A DNA stretch of 64,000 nucleotides from Nepenthes gracilis. Its lineage: Eukaryota; Streptophyta; Magnoliopsida; Caryophyllales; Nepenthaceae. Below are positions 22,921 through 33,918 of the stretch, one piece after another. Below the pieces are notes generated by a model that was not told the DNA's origin, made no database searches, and saw only the letters and a list, made by a program, of their open reading frames with translations. Numbering within the stretch: position 1 is the stretch's first letter; each line of letters starts with the position of its first letter. Location of the stretch: NCBI GenBank assembly GCA_033239525.1, contig BSYO01000004.1:20622037-20686036 (forward strand). Reading direction: 5' to 3'. The position numbers and the translations under genes are program-made.

Positions 22921-24059
22921 CTAGCTCCATACTTGAAAATTAGAATTCAAATTTCAAGCATGTCACTGATGGAAAACCAATTGGAATGCCATCAATGCAC
23001 ATTTTTGCCGTGACTTCTTTGCTAATTATGTTCTTGCTTGGAAAGATTTTATTCTCTACCTTTAATAAATGAGATTTGATATTTCTATGTGCTTTGAATA
23101 CTTAGCCAGTTGGGTCTTCGCCTCGATTATAAATTGAGAGTGCTTTGTCAGATTGCATCCCAAGGCGCTCCATCTCCTACTCCATCGTGTGCTTGTTCCT
23201 AATAGATATGTCATATTTGCAATTGCAAGTGGGCAACGTTGAAGCCGGTGGCGGATTTCTTTCATGTTTTGAAACCAAAGCCAGAGGAGGTATTTAAAAA
23301 CCATCTTGGTTACCCTCTTTTACAAGAAAAACCATATATATTTCTCTGTATTACGTTTGTTTTCAAAGTTAGGCCTTCATGTTGTAACAAGGTCCTCATC
23401 TTTCTAATCCCAATTGAGGTGATCTGGGTGGATGTTGCAAGCATAGGCGGACAATTTTTCTTTTCACTCTCTTCTTCCCGTGGTACCTTTGAAGTACCAA
23501 GAGAGAAGAGCCTCTTTTTCTTTGATCTGGGTTGCTATTCTATGTCTTCTTTCATTTCATCCGAATTATATTTTTACTGTTTAAAATTTGTACATTATGA
23601 AATACTTTAATGAATAGAACTACCTGAATGATAATTTGTACTCTCCATATAACTTCTATACGTTTATAGTTTTCTGATTGAATGTCCACTTGTATGCTTT
23701 GGCTTTTATTTTTCTTCCCAGTGATTTCTAACAAACTAACAATTCAAACCTTTGACAGCTCGACACATAATGATTTAATTTAAATGAATCTGAAATTGAC
23801 ATCTTTGTGAAACAAATGAGATAACATTAATTGGAACTCAACCATCTAATCAAAACTAATTAAGTGATAGAGCCACCTGTTGCTAGTCTATAGCCTTGGG
23901 AAGCATTGCGTCAGGTAATCATTATTGGCGCAGTGAAATGGATATGTTAGTGCGTCTTCTTGTGTTGACGTGTGTCCCAATCATTATAACTGCATGCCTC
24001 TTGGGAATTTTCAAATAGTGTCATTTTGGACTAAAGTTAGTTTATTTAAATTCTAACAC

Positions 24060-25920
24060 TTCTTCACTTTTTTATCTCTTCGCATTTTACCTCTCAACCC
24101 GAGTTTGCCTTCTATTTCTCCTTATTTTTCATCGCTCCTTGAAAGGTTTTCAAGGGCGTTTCTAACATTCCGTCCAACCTTACAATTGAGAGGCATAACA
24201 CTTCTATTGCCATTCCTTTCCAAGTTTTCTCGTCATTCGAGAGGGCTTGCTCTCCAAGGAACAGTTTCATCGCCATTTATGAGATTCATTTGAACGAGGG
24301 CATCTGTATTCCTTTTGTTAGAGAGCTCCATGAGATTTTGGAGGCCTTACAGATTCTTGTAGCGCGCCTTTATCCCAATGCCTCCGGTATTTGGTCTCCC
24401 TTTGCATCTTCCTTCGTCGTTGGGGGCTTTAATTCGATGTTAGGGTGGTTAAAGTAGTCCTTTGATTTGACCAGGGGGACGTTTAGATTCCATTTACTGC
24501 CAGGAAGAACTATAGAATATGTGAACGGAATTCAAATTCAATAAAAGGTTAGAAGGACCACTATTTTTTTTTACGATTTCTCCCGATTGGACCCTCTTTA
24601 GTAAATAAAAGTTGGCCAACTCTCCCTATGTCGGCAAAGTTTTAAAGACTGGGTCTTTCATGGCTCAACCTTTAACCGAATTGATAGTAGAAAATGTTGT
24701 ATCACTTTGAAAGACAAGCAATTTTTTGACTCAATAGGCACTCGTTGATGTCAATTGGGAGGTCAGGGGTAGTGGAAAGGCAATTGCCAATATGCCTCTC
24801 CACAAATTTAAGAGAAAACTAGGGAAACTTTTTATTTGGGATCCTCCGAAAATGGCAGTGGGAGAGGCAGGTTCCCCAATTCTTGGTTCACCCTATCCAT
24901 CCTCTTTTGATGATTACAGAGGACGATTGACGAGGCCTGTGATAAAATAATCGCATTAGAAGCTAGTGAGTCATGTTGGAGGTTAGATCCAATTCTTTTT
25001 TCACCGAGCTGCCTAATTTTTAAGGAGGCACCCACGTTTGTTGAGGGTGCTGAGGCTCCACCCGTTTCTTTGGGAATAAATGACCTGTGGTTAACAGCTC
25101 GAATGAAGGAGAATCGATTACTACTTTGATACTAGCCGAATATGAGAACCCTATTTTTGTTAGCTCATCACCCGATAAGCCTATTTCTACACCTCCAATT
25201 ACTTTTGTAACAAAATCCATTAATAATGAAGGAAAGGCAGAAGATTTTCCTGCCAATAATCCAAAGGCTTTGGTGAGGGTCGCTAGTCCTCTTCATATTT
25301 CATCAAAGGTTCTAGAGGATGAGGATGCCTCTCAAGTTGATCCTTCACCATTTGGGCATCCTGAGGATTTTGACTCCTTTTCCTCTCCCCGTAGATTCAA
25401 AGTCCCTCTTTTTCACCGTACTCTACCCTTTCTATGTTAGAAAACTTCACGCATTTCTGAGCTTGGCTCATCTCCAAATCCCTCTTTTCAAGAGGAGTCT
25501 TTTGTTAGTGAAATGTCACTTACCTTAACACTTTACATCCAAACACTTTTTGTGATATTGTCATATCTTACTAATCATTCTATTTTGTCTATTAGTCGCA
25601 GTAGCTAATGAGCTTAATTAGGGATGGGCTATGCAAGTGCAATGTCAGAATTACCCATCTGTCCCGAGCGTATATTGATCCTGCTGTGCTTAGGAAGCTG
25701 GTGATTCGAGTCAAAGCTGTCATTGGTGAGGTCGAACAACTCCGGGGTTGGACCACTTTCTTGGAGAGAGAAGTGTCCAAATGGTTGACAAATCCCAAGA
25801 GCTATCAGACGAGAAAGCAGCTACAATGGACAAGATCACCTCACTTGAGGAGATGCTCTAGGAAGGTAAGCATCGTTCAATTTTCAATACTAACTTGATC
25901 GCTAGCCTCTAGGACAAGTG
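24060..25920 (+). pseudogene. Antisense extra ORF of the Tat-type element, broken
   Basis: This frame runs opposite to gag-pol, between integrase and the 3' LTR. A conserved block at 24266-24394 reads FIAIYEIHLNEGICIPF, then LHEILEALQIL and ARLYPNA. It aligns well with the block FITVYEEHLRDSLCILF on the minus strand of the second Tat-type element (46855-46983). The pattern recalls the Pfam family called putative gypsy type transposon (Transposase_28). Later segments (25087-25440, 25608-25898) include a proline/serine-rich stretch and a likely coiled coil. Frames are split by stops. Extra antisense ORFs are a described trait of some plant Tat elements; their role is not known to me. Confidence 0.6.
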
Positions 25921-26931
25921 TGCTTAATTTGAGGGGGAATTGAGGATACACTTCCGGCCTTATGAAGTTGGCCCCGTGTTAGATGACAAATTCTAAGATG
26001 GGTTTTCCCTCTGTAAGTGGATCATTTTCTTGGTCACTTCTGATTTTCCTTTAGGTTGTCTTGATCCGAGAAATTTTCGGACTTCTTGACGTTTTGACAT
26101 TAAGAATTTCTCGTGGCTAGGTGATAGTCTATTGTTTAGGTCCCCTTCTAGTTCTTAGCCTTAGGATGGTCGAGTCATTCGTACTTAGGCAACAGTCAAT
26201 GTGGTGAATGCATTTATCTAATGAGCCTGGTTCTCTGTATTGAAAATAAATGTGTATTTAATAAATCAACTAGATTTATTTAATCATTGCCACCGATATC
26301 GTTTATATTGATCCTTCGTTCATTGTATTCTTCGTTTGTTGACTAGGTGAGGTTACCATCATTGCCAGGCATTGTTGGACTCTAGTCCATTGATTATGTT
26401 TGACTGATAGTGCTCATTTTTGTAGAAGGATGTCGTAGTAGTCATGCTGAAAAAGCCTCCTAAGAATTTTATATTTTAATGTTTGAGTTGGATCTTTCAA
26501 AAGGGATTGGACTTTTGTCCTCAAGTCCCCGAGTCTTCAAATGATTATCATCATCTGACCATATTTTGTCGTTTGGTTGTATTAATTGATGTCGTGACTA
26601 TATTTTCGCACAAGTCATTTTGATAGGTGGGTAATCTATCTAATTAAGAATCAATCATGGTCATTAGGAATCTTACAAGTGTACAAATGAACTGTTAATG
26701 CAAGAAATGAATTACAATTTTATTATAATCAAAATGGTTTAATACATCATACAAGCAACTCATATGCTATGAGTAAGACAAACCTCCATCCTTTATAGGC
26801 TTCGAAATGGTTTACTGATAATATTTTTTGAGGTGGAAGGCGTTTCATACCATTGAGACTAGTTTTTTGTTTTAGGTGCATAGTTTATATGCACTATTTT
26901 GGATAATAGCTGAAATTATGAATGGTCCTTC

Positions 26932-28167
26932 CTAATTTGGGGATAACTTATTCCTGTAGGCAATCTTACCTATCACCTCTATGTTTCTTAGAAATAGGTT
27001 TCTTACCTCAAACTCTTGAACTTTTATTTTCTTGTTGTAGAACCGAACGATTTGTTGTTGATAAATTGTTGCCTGTAGTCTTACCATATTCAAAAATTCT
27101 TCAAGTAGATCTAGGTTTTCTCTTATGAGTTGAGAGTTGTTATGTGGATTAAAACTTTCAACTTGGAGGTTAGGTAATTTGATCTCTACCATGATGACTG
27201 TGTCGGTCCCATAATACAAGTTGAATAGTATTTCTCGGGTTGGTTTTCTAGGAGTTATCTAGTAAGACCATGGCATAGATGGCAGCGCATCTACCATGAG
27301 TCCCCTGCATCCTCTAACTTTGTCTTCAACCTATACAATAAAGTCCGGTTCGTCACCTCTACCTACCCGTTTGCCTAGGGATCGACAATAGAGCTATGGA
27401 CCAACTTGATCCCTAGGCCTGTGCAGAACCTGGTGAACATTTTTTCTTATAAATTGGATTTTATTGTCAATCACTATAACCTCGGGTATCCCAAACCTAT
27501 AAATGATATTTTGGCAGACAAATTCTGTCGCATTTAGCTCAATGATTTTTACTAGTGGGGAAGCTTCTATCCATTTCAAAAAATAGTCTACTACAACTAT
27601 AACGAATTTTCTTTACCCTGTGGCACTAAAACACGGGCCTAATATATCAAGCTCCAATTACGCAAATGGTCAAGGTAACTATAGAGCTTGGAGTTCGGTG
27701 CGAGGCTGATGAAAGATATTATCGTGGATCTGAAAATTCTCTTATTTCTTAACGAACTCAATGGCACCCTTTTTTATTGTTGGCCAATAGTAGCCTTACC
27801 ACATAACTTTAAACACTAAATTTTTACCCCTTATATGTGATCCATAAATTCCAAGGCATACTTCGCTTAAGGTATAATTAGGCTCAACTGGTGTCAAGCA
27901 CCATATGTAAGGAATGGAGTATCCTCTTCGGTACAACTTCTCGTCCATGAGGGTATACCATCCCACCATCTTTTTTATGTGCTTTGCTTCCTCCAAGTTC
28001 TCCAGTAAATGGCCCTCTTCAAAGTATTTACAATACGGAGTCATCCAACTGTCGTTGTCCAAAATGGGAAATATTTCTTTTGGAACTTCTATACTTGCAG
28101 TCATGAGGACTTCCCTCACCTCCCTTGCATAATGCTCAGGACTCCGAAGCGTAGCTATTTTTGCCAA
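26932..28167 (-). pseudogene. Integrase of the first Tat-type element
   Basis: From N to C terminus on the minus strand: 28167-27796 holds the end of RNase H and the zinc-finger approach (ILDNDSWMTPYCKYFEEGHL, KLYRRGYSIPY, LSEVCLGIYGSH). 27579-27394 is the catalytic core (KWIEASPLVKI, YRFGIPEVIVIDN). 27219-26932 is the C-terminal part (VEIKLPNLQVESF, LDLLEEFLNMVRLQATIYQQ). Stops and frame changes separate these pieces, so no integrase can be made. Confidence 0.88.
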
Positions 28168-28199
28168 CTGATCTCCCTTCCAATTGTCTTCCCTTGGAA

Positions 28200-30250
28200 T
28201 GAACTTTCACCTTGTAAAACGATTCCAGTAAGCTTTTTACTTTGGTGAGGTATTTCGCTAGGCATGAACTAGACACTTCAAAGTTCTCAATCACTTAGTT
28301 GACTAATAGTTCGGAATTGCTATAGATGATCAGACCGTTTGTCTTCCCAATCGCTAGGCATGAAGTCCATCTTTATTCCTCTCTAAGTCATCTAGAATAG
28401 GGTTGTCATTTTGACTACGAAGTTTGCGAGAGCCTGGCCCTTCATGGACGGCCGTGCTCAGAACTATACATAGAACTTAGACAATTCTACAGTCCATTTT
28501 ATCACATGTCTAAACACCTTGAATCTCTGTAAGATCCCTTTCAATAGTTAGTTGGTTAGGATGATGATCTTATGGGTTTAGAAGTATGGTCGAAGCTTCC
28601 TCGTGCAGTGGATCAACGCTAAAGTGACCCTCTCGACCTGTGAATCCCAAGTCACCAAATCTGTCAGGATTTTGTTGACATAATAGACTAGCCATGGTAT
28701 TTTAGCTTCTTACCTGACTAGGACTAAACTTAATGTCGTATAAAAAATGGCCAAAGAAAGATATAATTCTTCACCTTACTTTGGGGAGGATAGGAGTGGA
28801 CGATTGGCAAGGCATTTCTTCAATTCTTGGAAGGCCAATTGGCAGTTATTCGTGCAATGAAAACTATTCGCCTTAGTCCCTTTTAGAACCTCAAAGAAGG
28901 GAAGCTACTTCTCTGTGGATTTCGCTATGAACTGAGAGAGCACAATGAGTCTTCCACCCGACCTTTGGACTTCCTTCAAAGTTCAGGGAGGATTCATATC
29001 AACAATTGTTTTAATTTTATCTAAGTTCACCTTAGTTTCACGGTGTGATACTATGAAACCAAGAAATATTTTGGAGGTTACTCTGAACATGCATTTTGTT
29101 AAATCTAAGTTCATCTGGTGTGTTTAGACTCCTCTAAAAGCCCCATCTAGGTCTCGATATAGTCATCAATTAGTATGCTTTTTACGAGCATATCATTCAC
29201 ATACACCTCAATATTCTTTCCTATATAAGCCTCAAACATCTCATTTACTAGTCTTTCATATGTTGCCCCTATATTCTTCAAGCCGAAGGGTATAACCTTA
29301 CAGCAGTATGTTTCTTAGTCAGTCACAACCAAAGTCAATGCCTCATCTTCTAGATATATTCGAATTTGATTGTATCTTCAGTAAGCATCTATAAAAATTA
29401 GTAGTTTATGTTCGGACATTGAATCCACCAACAATTAATTCTCAACAACGGAAAGTTATCTTTTGGACATGTTATGTTCACGTCGATGAAGTCGATATAC
29501 ATCCGCTACTTCCCATTACTTTTGTTGATGAGTACAATATTTGACAACTAATCTAGATATTGGGCTTCCCTTATGAAACCTGTGTCAAACAGTTTCTAAA
29601 GTCCCTCTCTCATAGAGATGAGTTTTTTTATGGAGTGGTTTTTCTATTTCCATTGAACTGGTTTGTACTCGAAAATTAGGCCCAACCTGTGGACCATCAC
29701 ATTAGTCAATATTTCAGACATATTTGTTGGCATCCAGACAAACACATATGACTTTTGTCAAATGAACATCATCAGTTGCTCCCGATGTTGATCAGGAGGA
29801 GAGCTTCCGGCTTACATGTACTTTCTGAGATCACTCAGATCTAGTGAGATTTGTATGGTGGATTCGTTGAATTGAGGTTGTTGTAAGGCTATTTCATCTC
29901 AGAGGTCAAACTCCTCAATCAATTAATTTAGAACCAACTGACCTATCTAGACTAGGTAGTAGGTTTGGTCGGTAACTTGGTTACCTAGCATTTCTCCTTC
30001 CCCGCATGGGACCATGAGCTTTATTTTTAAGTGTAATATTGACGTCACCGTCTTAAATGCCACTAAGCAGAGTCAACCCAATATTGTATTATAGACCGAT
30101 GGAATATCCACCACTAAGAACGTCAACATTCAGGATGCTATTTTTAGATATGTCCCCAATATAACTTTTAGTTAAACGATTCCTTGGATTGAAACGGGTT
30201 CGTTGTCCAACCCATATAAGGGCCCTTGGCCAACTTTATTTGGCTTCTTT
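28200..30250 (-). pseudogene. Protease, reverse transcriptase and RNase H of the first Tat-type element
   Basis: The protease end is seen near 30080-30130 as VYNTILG. RT shows IDFIDVNITCPKDNFPL (about 29500), EAYIGKNIEVYVND with the catalytic box YVND at 29192-29203 instead of YVDD, and GLKNIGATYERLVNEMF. Asp-to-Asn in the box is a single G-to-A change. RNase H between about 28200 and 28700 is heavily eroded. Many stops make this a relic. Confidence 0.82.
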
Positions 30251-30699
30251 TTAATCAGAGGTTAAAGAAAGTATCAAGATGAGCAAATTTTAAAAATTTT
30301 TATTATCAACAAACAGTCATTTCAATTGACAATTGACAGTACCATTTGAAATGAGTATGTCTATAACAAGAGGATCAAAATTAAAAGTCATTACATTAAT
30401 CATATTATTGTCATTAAAACTAATGACATTACTCCCTATTCCTAATTCTGTTTCTTACCATTGAAGTCTCCTCAAGACGGCCAGAAGCTTTACTTCTAGG
30501 AGGGTGTGTAGAAATCATGCTCACTACTTCTGCCACAAATCGATAACAGGTTGATCATTTTGTTTCATCCCACTGTTGCTGGTATTACCAGGAGCATGTC
30601 TCAGGTCTTTCAAGTATTTGTTGAGGTATCCTTTTTGAATAAGGGGTCTCAATCTCTTTGTATAGAGTTTAACAGTTTTTTATATTGTGATCTAAAAAT

Positions 30700-31920
30700 T
30701 AATTATAGAAGTAGTATTTTGATTGATCACCTCCTTCCAGGTTTCTCACTAACTTAGGCCATTTGATAAATTTCTCATTTTGAATCTACATTAAAACATT
30801 CATTCGGGTGTCGTTCAGGGGGGTGAGAGGTTCAATAGTTTATACTCTCTTCTGAAGCTCGGATCTATCCCACGTTATTTCCTAAGATATCTGGAGGATG
30901 AATTGTCATTGTTCCATTTCTTCCCACCGGCTGATCCCGAGTGTTGATTTGCACCTTTTGACTTTTTTGCTTCATTAGCCTTATCAACAGTAATGTATCT
31001 TCGGGTGATAGTTTCTTCTTTGAGAAACATATTTGGCTTCTGTTGAATTAAATATTTAAAAATTTTTTCCGATTGTATAATATCCATGAAGGAATTCAAC
31101 TTTATTTCATTGGTAAGTTTTGAAATTTCTCACTCTTCCGCGTTGAATTTGGCCAAGAAGTCCTTCAAACTTTCATTAGGACCTTGCCGAATTCAAACAA
31201 GGTGCCATGGCTATTTTTTCCTCCCTCCCGCTGGAGGAAAATTGCAATAGAAATTTATCAGCCAGTTCTTAAAAAGATCGGATCGAATTTAGTACCAACC
31301 AATAGAACCATATTCGGGCATTCCCTTTAAAGTTTAACGGGAAGCAAAGACATAAGGTAGAGTATTCTAGGCCTTGGAACCCTAACAAGGTATGGAATAA
31401 TCCAAGTGATCCATCGGATCAAAATTTTCATTATAAGGTTTTAGGGTCGGCAGCTTGAATTTGAGAGGGAGTTGATATGTCTTGATCTCCCCGGTAAATG
31501 GTGACCTACTTAATTCGGTAGAGTGTCTGACCATGCTTCATCAGAATAATTGTTGCTCAATCTTTCTAATTATTTCCTCCATCTCAGAGGAGAATGCAAT
31601 CCTTTTCACATTAAGGAATGTCCTCAACTCTGAATAATTGGCTAATATGTAGGGAGCCTACCTGCTTAAGATGTTTCTCGGAAGGCTGCTACACGAAGTC
31701 TCGTCCTACACTAAAGGTCTTCGCATGTCTCGAGAGCAACATGGATTCCAATGCTTCGAGCTCTCCTCCTGGGCTTTAAAGTTAAGTCGTCCTTCAAATC
31801 GAGATGGGATCTTTTTGAGTGAGGCTTCCCAAGCCTCAAAATTTCTAGGTTGTCATGACGTCTCCCTAGGGTAAAGTCTTTTCCCTCGATTCCTCCTTCT
31901 GGAAGTAGAGGCCTGAGGAT
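30700..31920 (-). pseudogene. gag of the first Tat-type element
   Basis: GPNESLKDFLAKFNAEE (near 31130-31180) is the hallmark gag helix region of plant Ty3/gypsy elements. It is followed by FMDIIQSEKIFKYLIQQKP and ITRRYITVDKANEAKKSKG (31099-30875). The lysine-rich tail with GGKKWNNDNSS fits the usual basic linker. A zinc knuckle is not seen. Stops split the frame. Confidence 0.8.
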
Positions 31921-32194
31921 TAGGGGTTGGAGCCCCCCAGTGGATGTCTCTCTAACCTATTCTAGAGAGACTTTAGTATTTTTGACATGGAGTCAATCTG
32001 GGCTACCAACGATTTAATGTTCATGTTTGTCGATATTGAACATCTCCTCAACTACCCACTGTTGTGTTGTTGCCACGGAAAATGATGTCCTTCGGTAGCA
32101 AACTTGACTATGCCCTAGTATTTACCGTGATTGTTTTATTGTGTAGAATGCAGTTTGATTTTTATCAACGTTAAGAACAAGTAGCTTAACCACG

Positions 32195-32212
32195 TTCCCG
32201 TAGACAATGCCA
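32195..32212 (-). other. Primer-binding site of the first Tat-type element
   Basis: Read on the minus strand, TGGCATTGTCTACGGGAA lies one base inside the 5' LTR. It corresponds to the common Tat-type site TGGCGCCGTCTGTGGGAA with changes that are all transitions. Confidence 0.7.
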
Positions 32213-32213
32213 A

Positions 32214-32881
32214 TAATGCGTCCCAGGAATCCAAAATATCGTATGAATTAAGATGGATCTAGTCTTTGTAACTTCAAATTCGTGTTCTATGCCCCACAAC
32301 AAATTGAACTAGAGGTATGATGTCTATGGGATTCGCTCCTCGATATATCTTTTGATAATCAAATTAGTGATCTTTATCATTGAAATGAAAGACAACAAAA
32401 TAAATATTAGAAATGGAAAAAGGATAGGGATGAGTGTGAATTTGGAAGACTTTGTTCCACTTAGTACACTCGAATGTTAGAGCATCTTTTTTCTCTCTTT
32501 CTTTTTGATTTCCCTCTTTCGGTCTAAAAGAAATTGTATTTATAGTCAGGATCCTTATCCATGCATTGAACTCTTTCAAAACAATTATTGGGAGGCGTTA
32601 CTTTTTAGTATGTAATTGCTATCCCAATTTAATGAAAAAATCGTCTGGCGATTAACAATGGAACCGTTTTCACTGTTTCTGAATAGAGTTATTTACTGGC
32701 TCGTTATTTTTCTTTGATTTTTTAATGACTAGCTATTTAGATTGAATCTTTCAATTAATGCCCTAGAGAGTCATTATTCGATTGTCCTGATTTGCTTCAT
32801 TTCTTTTTTATTTGAGCTACTGGGATCTGAGCCTCAAATAAGATTTATATTAGATTGTTCCATCTTGAGCCACACCCAACA
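32214..32881 (-). repeat. 5' LTR of the first Tat-type element
   Basis: Pairs with 22216-22920. On the minus strand it starts TGTTGGG (plus ...CCCAACA, ending 32881) and ends ...GGACGCATTA next to the primer site. The two LTRs differ at many positions, so the insertion is old. Confidence 0.85.
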
Positions 32882-32886
32882 CACAT

Positions 32887-33918
32887 TTTTATGAGAAGTT
32901 GGATTGTATGTTCAATTTGACATTAAAAATTTTGACGGACAAGACAAATTTAATTTTGTAATTATGAAATGAATTGAATTTAAGTTAAACGTTCAAATAA
33001 AATCACGTACCTCATAAATATAAGAAGGTTTTTAAAAATTGTGTCCATTTCTCCTCCGTTCATCTTTCTAAAGGGACAAGGCGCTGTTTGGCTGGAAATA
33101 ATTTTTTAAAAAAATAAGTCCGTATCAGATAAACTTGAAAAACTAAAGAACTAGTGGAGTCAGCAATACCGTCTTCTGTGGGACAAAAAATATTAATATA
33201 ATTTTCATAATGACGAAATTAAAAAAAATAATAAATGCACTAAACATTATAAGCACTATATCACTATATGATTCTTCTACCATAACATATCTTAAAATTA
33301 TAAATATAGTTATTAAAACCTATTTTTTATATTAAAATAATGATGCATATAGTCATTGCAGAGGATAATAATACCACAATTAAAAAACTTCAAATGCTAT
33401 AATTTACATAGAAATAATTTTTTTAAAATTTATGTATTTACCAGATTTTCATTTGTTAAAACATTAGCCTAAACATTTCGCCTTAGTCTAAAATTTATTT
33501 CTCACCCCAATTAATAATTCAGTAAATAGTAATAATAACTCAAACTATTATACGATAGCGAAATTTCTTATCACATAAGTACTGACCTATACTAACGATA
33601 TAACGACTGTCCCATTATTTTTGACATGGACCTGGTAAAATTAAAATTTTCATGAACATGCAGAGTACTGACGGTTAGACGGTAAAATCCCGTACACCTT
33701 TATTACAACTTTACAACGACGACCTTAATCGAATGTGTAGGATAGATGAGAGGCGGTGACATACAATAACCAATCCTGAAACAGTAGAATTTGAATTCCT
33801 TATCTAATTTAGGTCTAAAACAAATTGACTTTAATATTAATATATATTTAAACTTATAATATATATATATATAATTAATTGTTTAGGGCATGATCTTTGA
33901 CATTGACTTGAGATGGGA
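32887..33918. other. Intergenic region, 3' flank of the second Aux/IAA gene
   Basis: AT-rich. It must hold the 3' UTR of the minus-strand gene ending at 33919. An AT microsatellite lies near 33858-33875. No other gene is seen. Confidence 0.5.

Larger units (their letters stand above)
22216..32881 (-). mobile_element. Ty3/gypsy retrotransposon, Tat type, decayed (minus strand)
   Basis: The element is 10.7 kb. Its LTRs are at 32214-32881 (5') and 22216-22920 (3'). A primer site follows the 5' LTR. Gag lies near 30700-31900, protease near 30000-30250, RT 28700-29650, RNase H about 28200-28700 and integrase 26900-28170, all on the minus strand. A further reading frame lies on the opposite strand at about 24060-25920. 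Flanks CGTAT (22211-22215) and CACAT (32882-32886) look like a target duplication changed by two transitions. The primer sequence, gag style and antisense frame all point to the Tat group. Every coding domain carries stops. Confidence 0.88.
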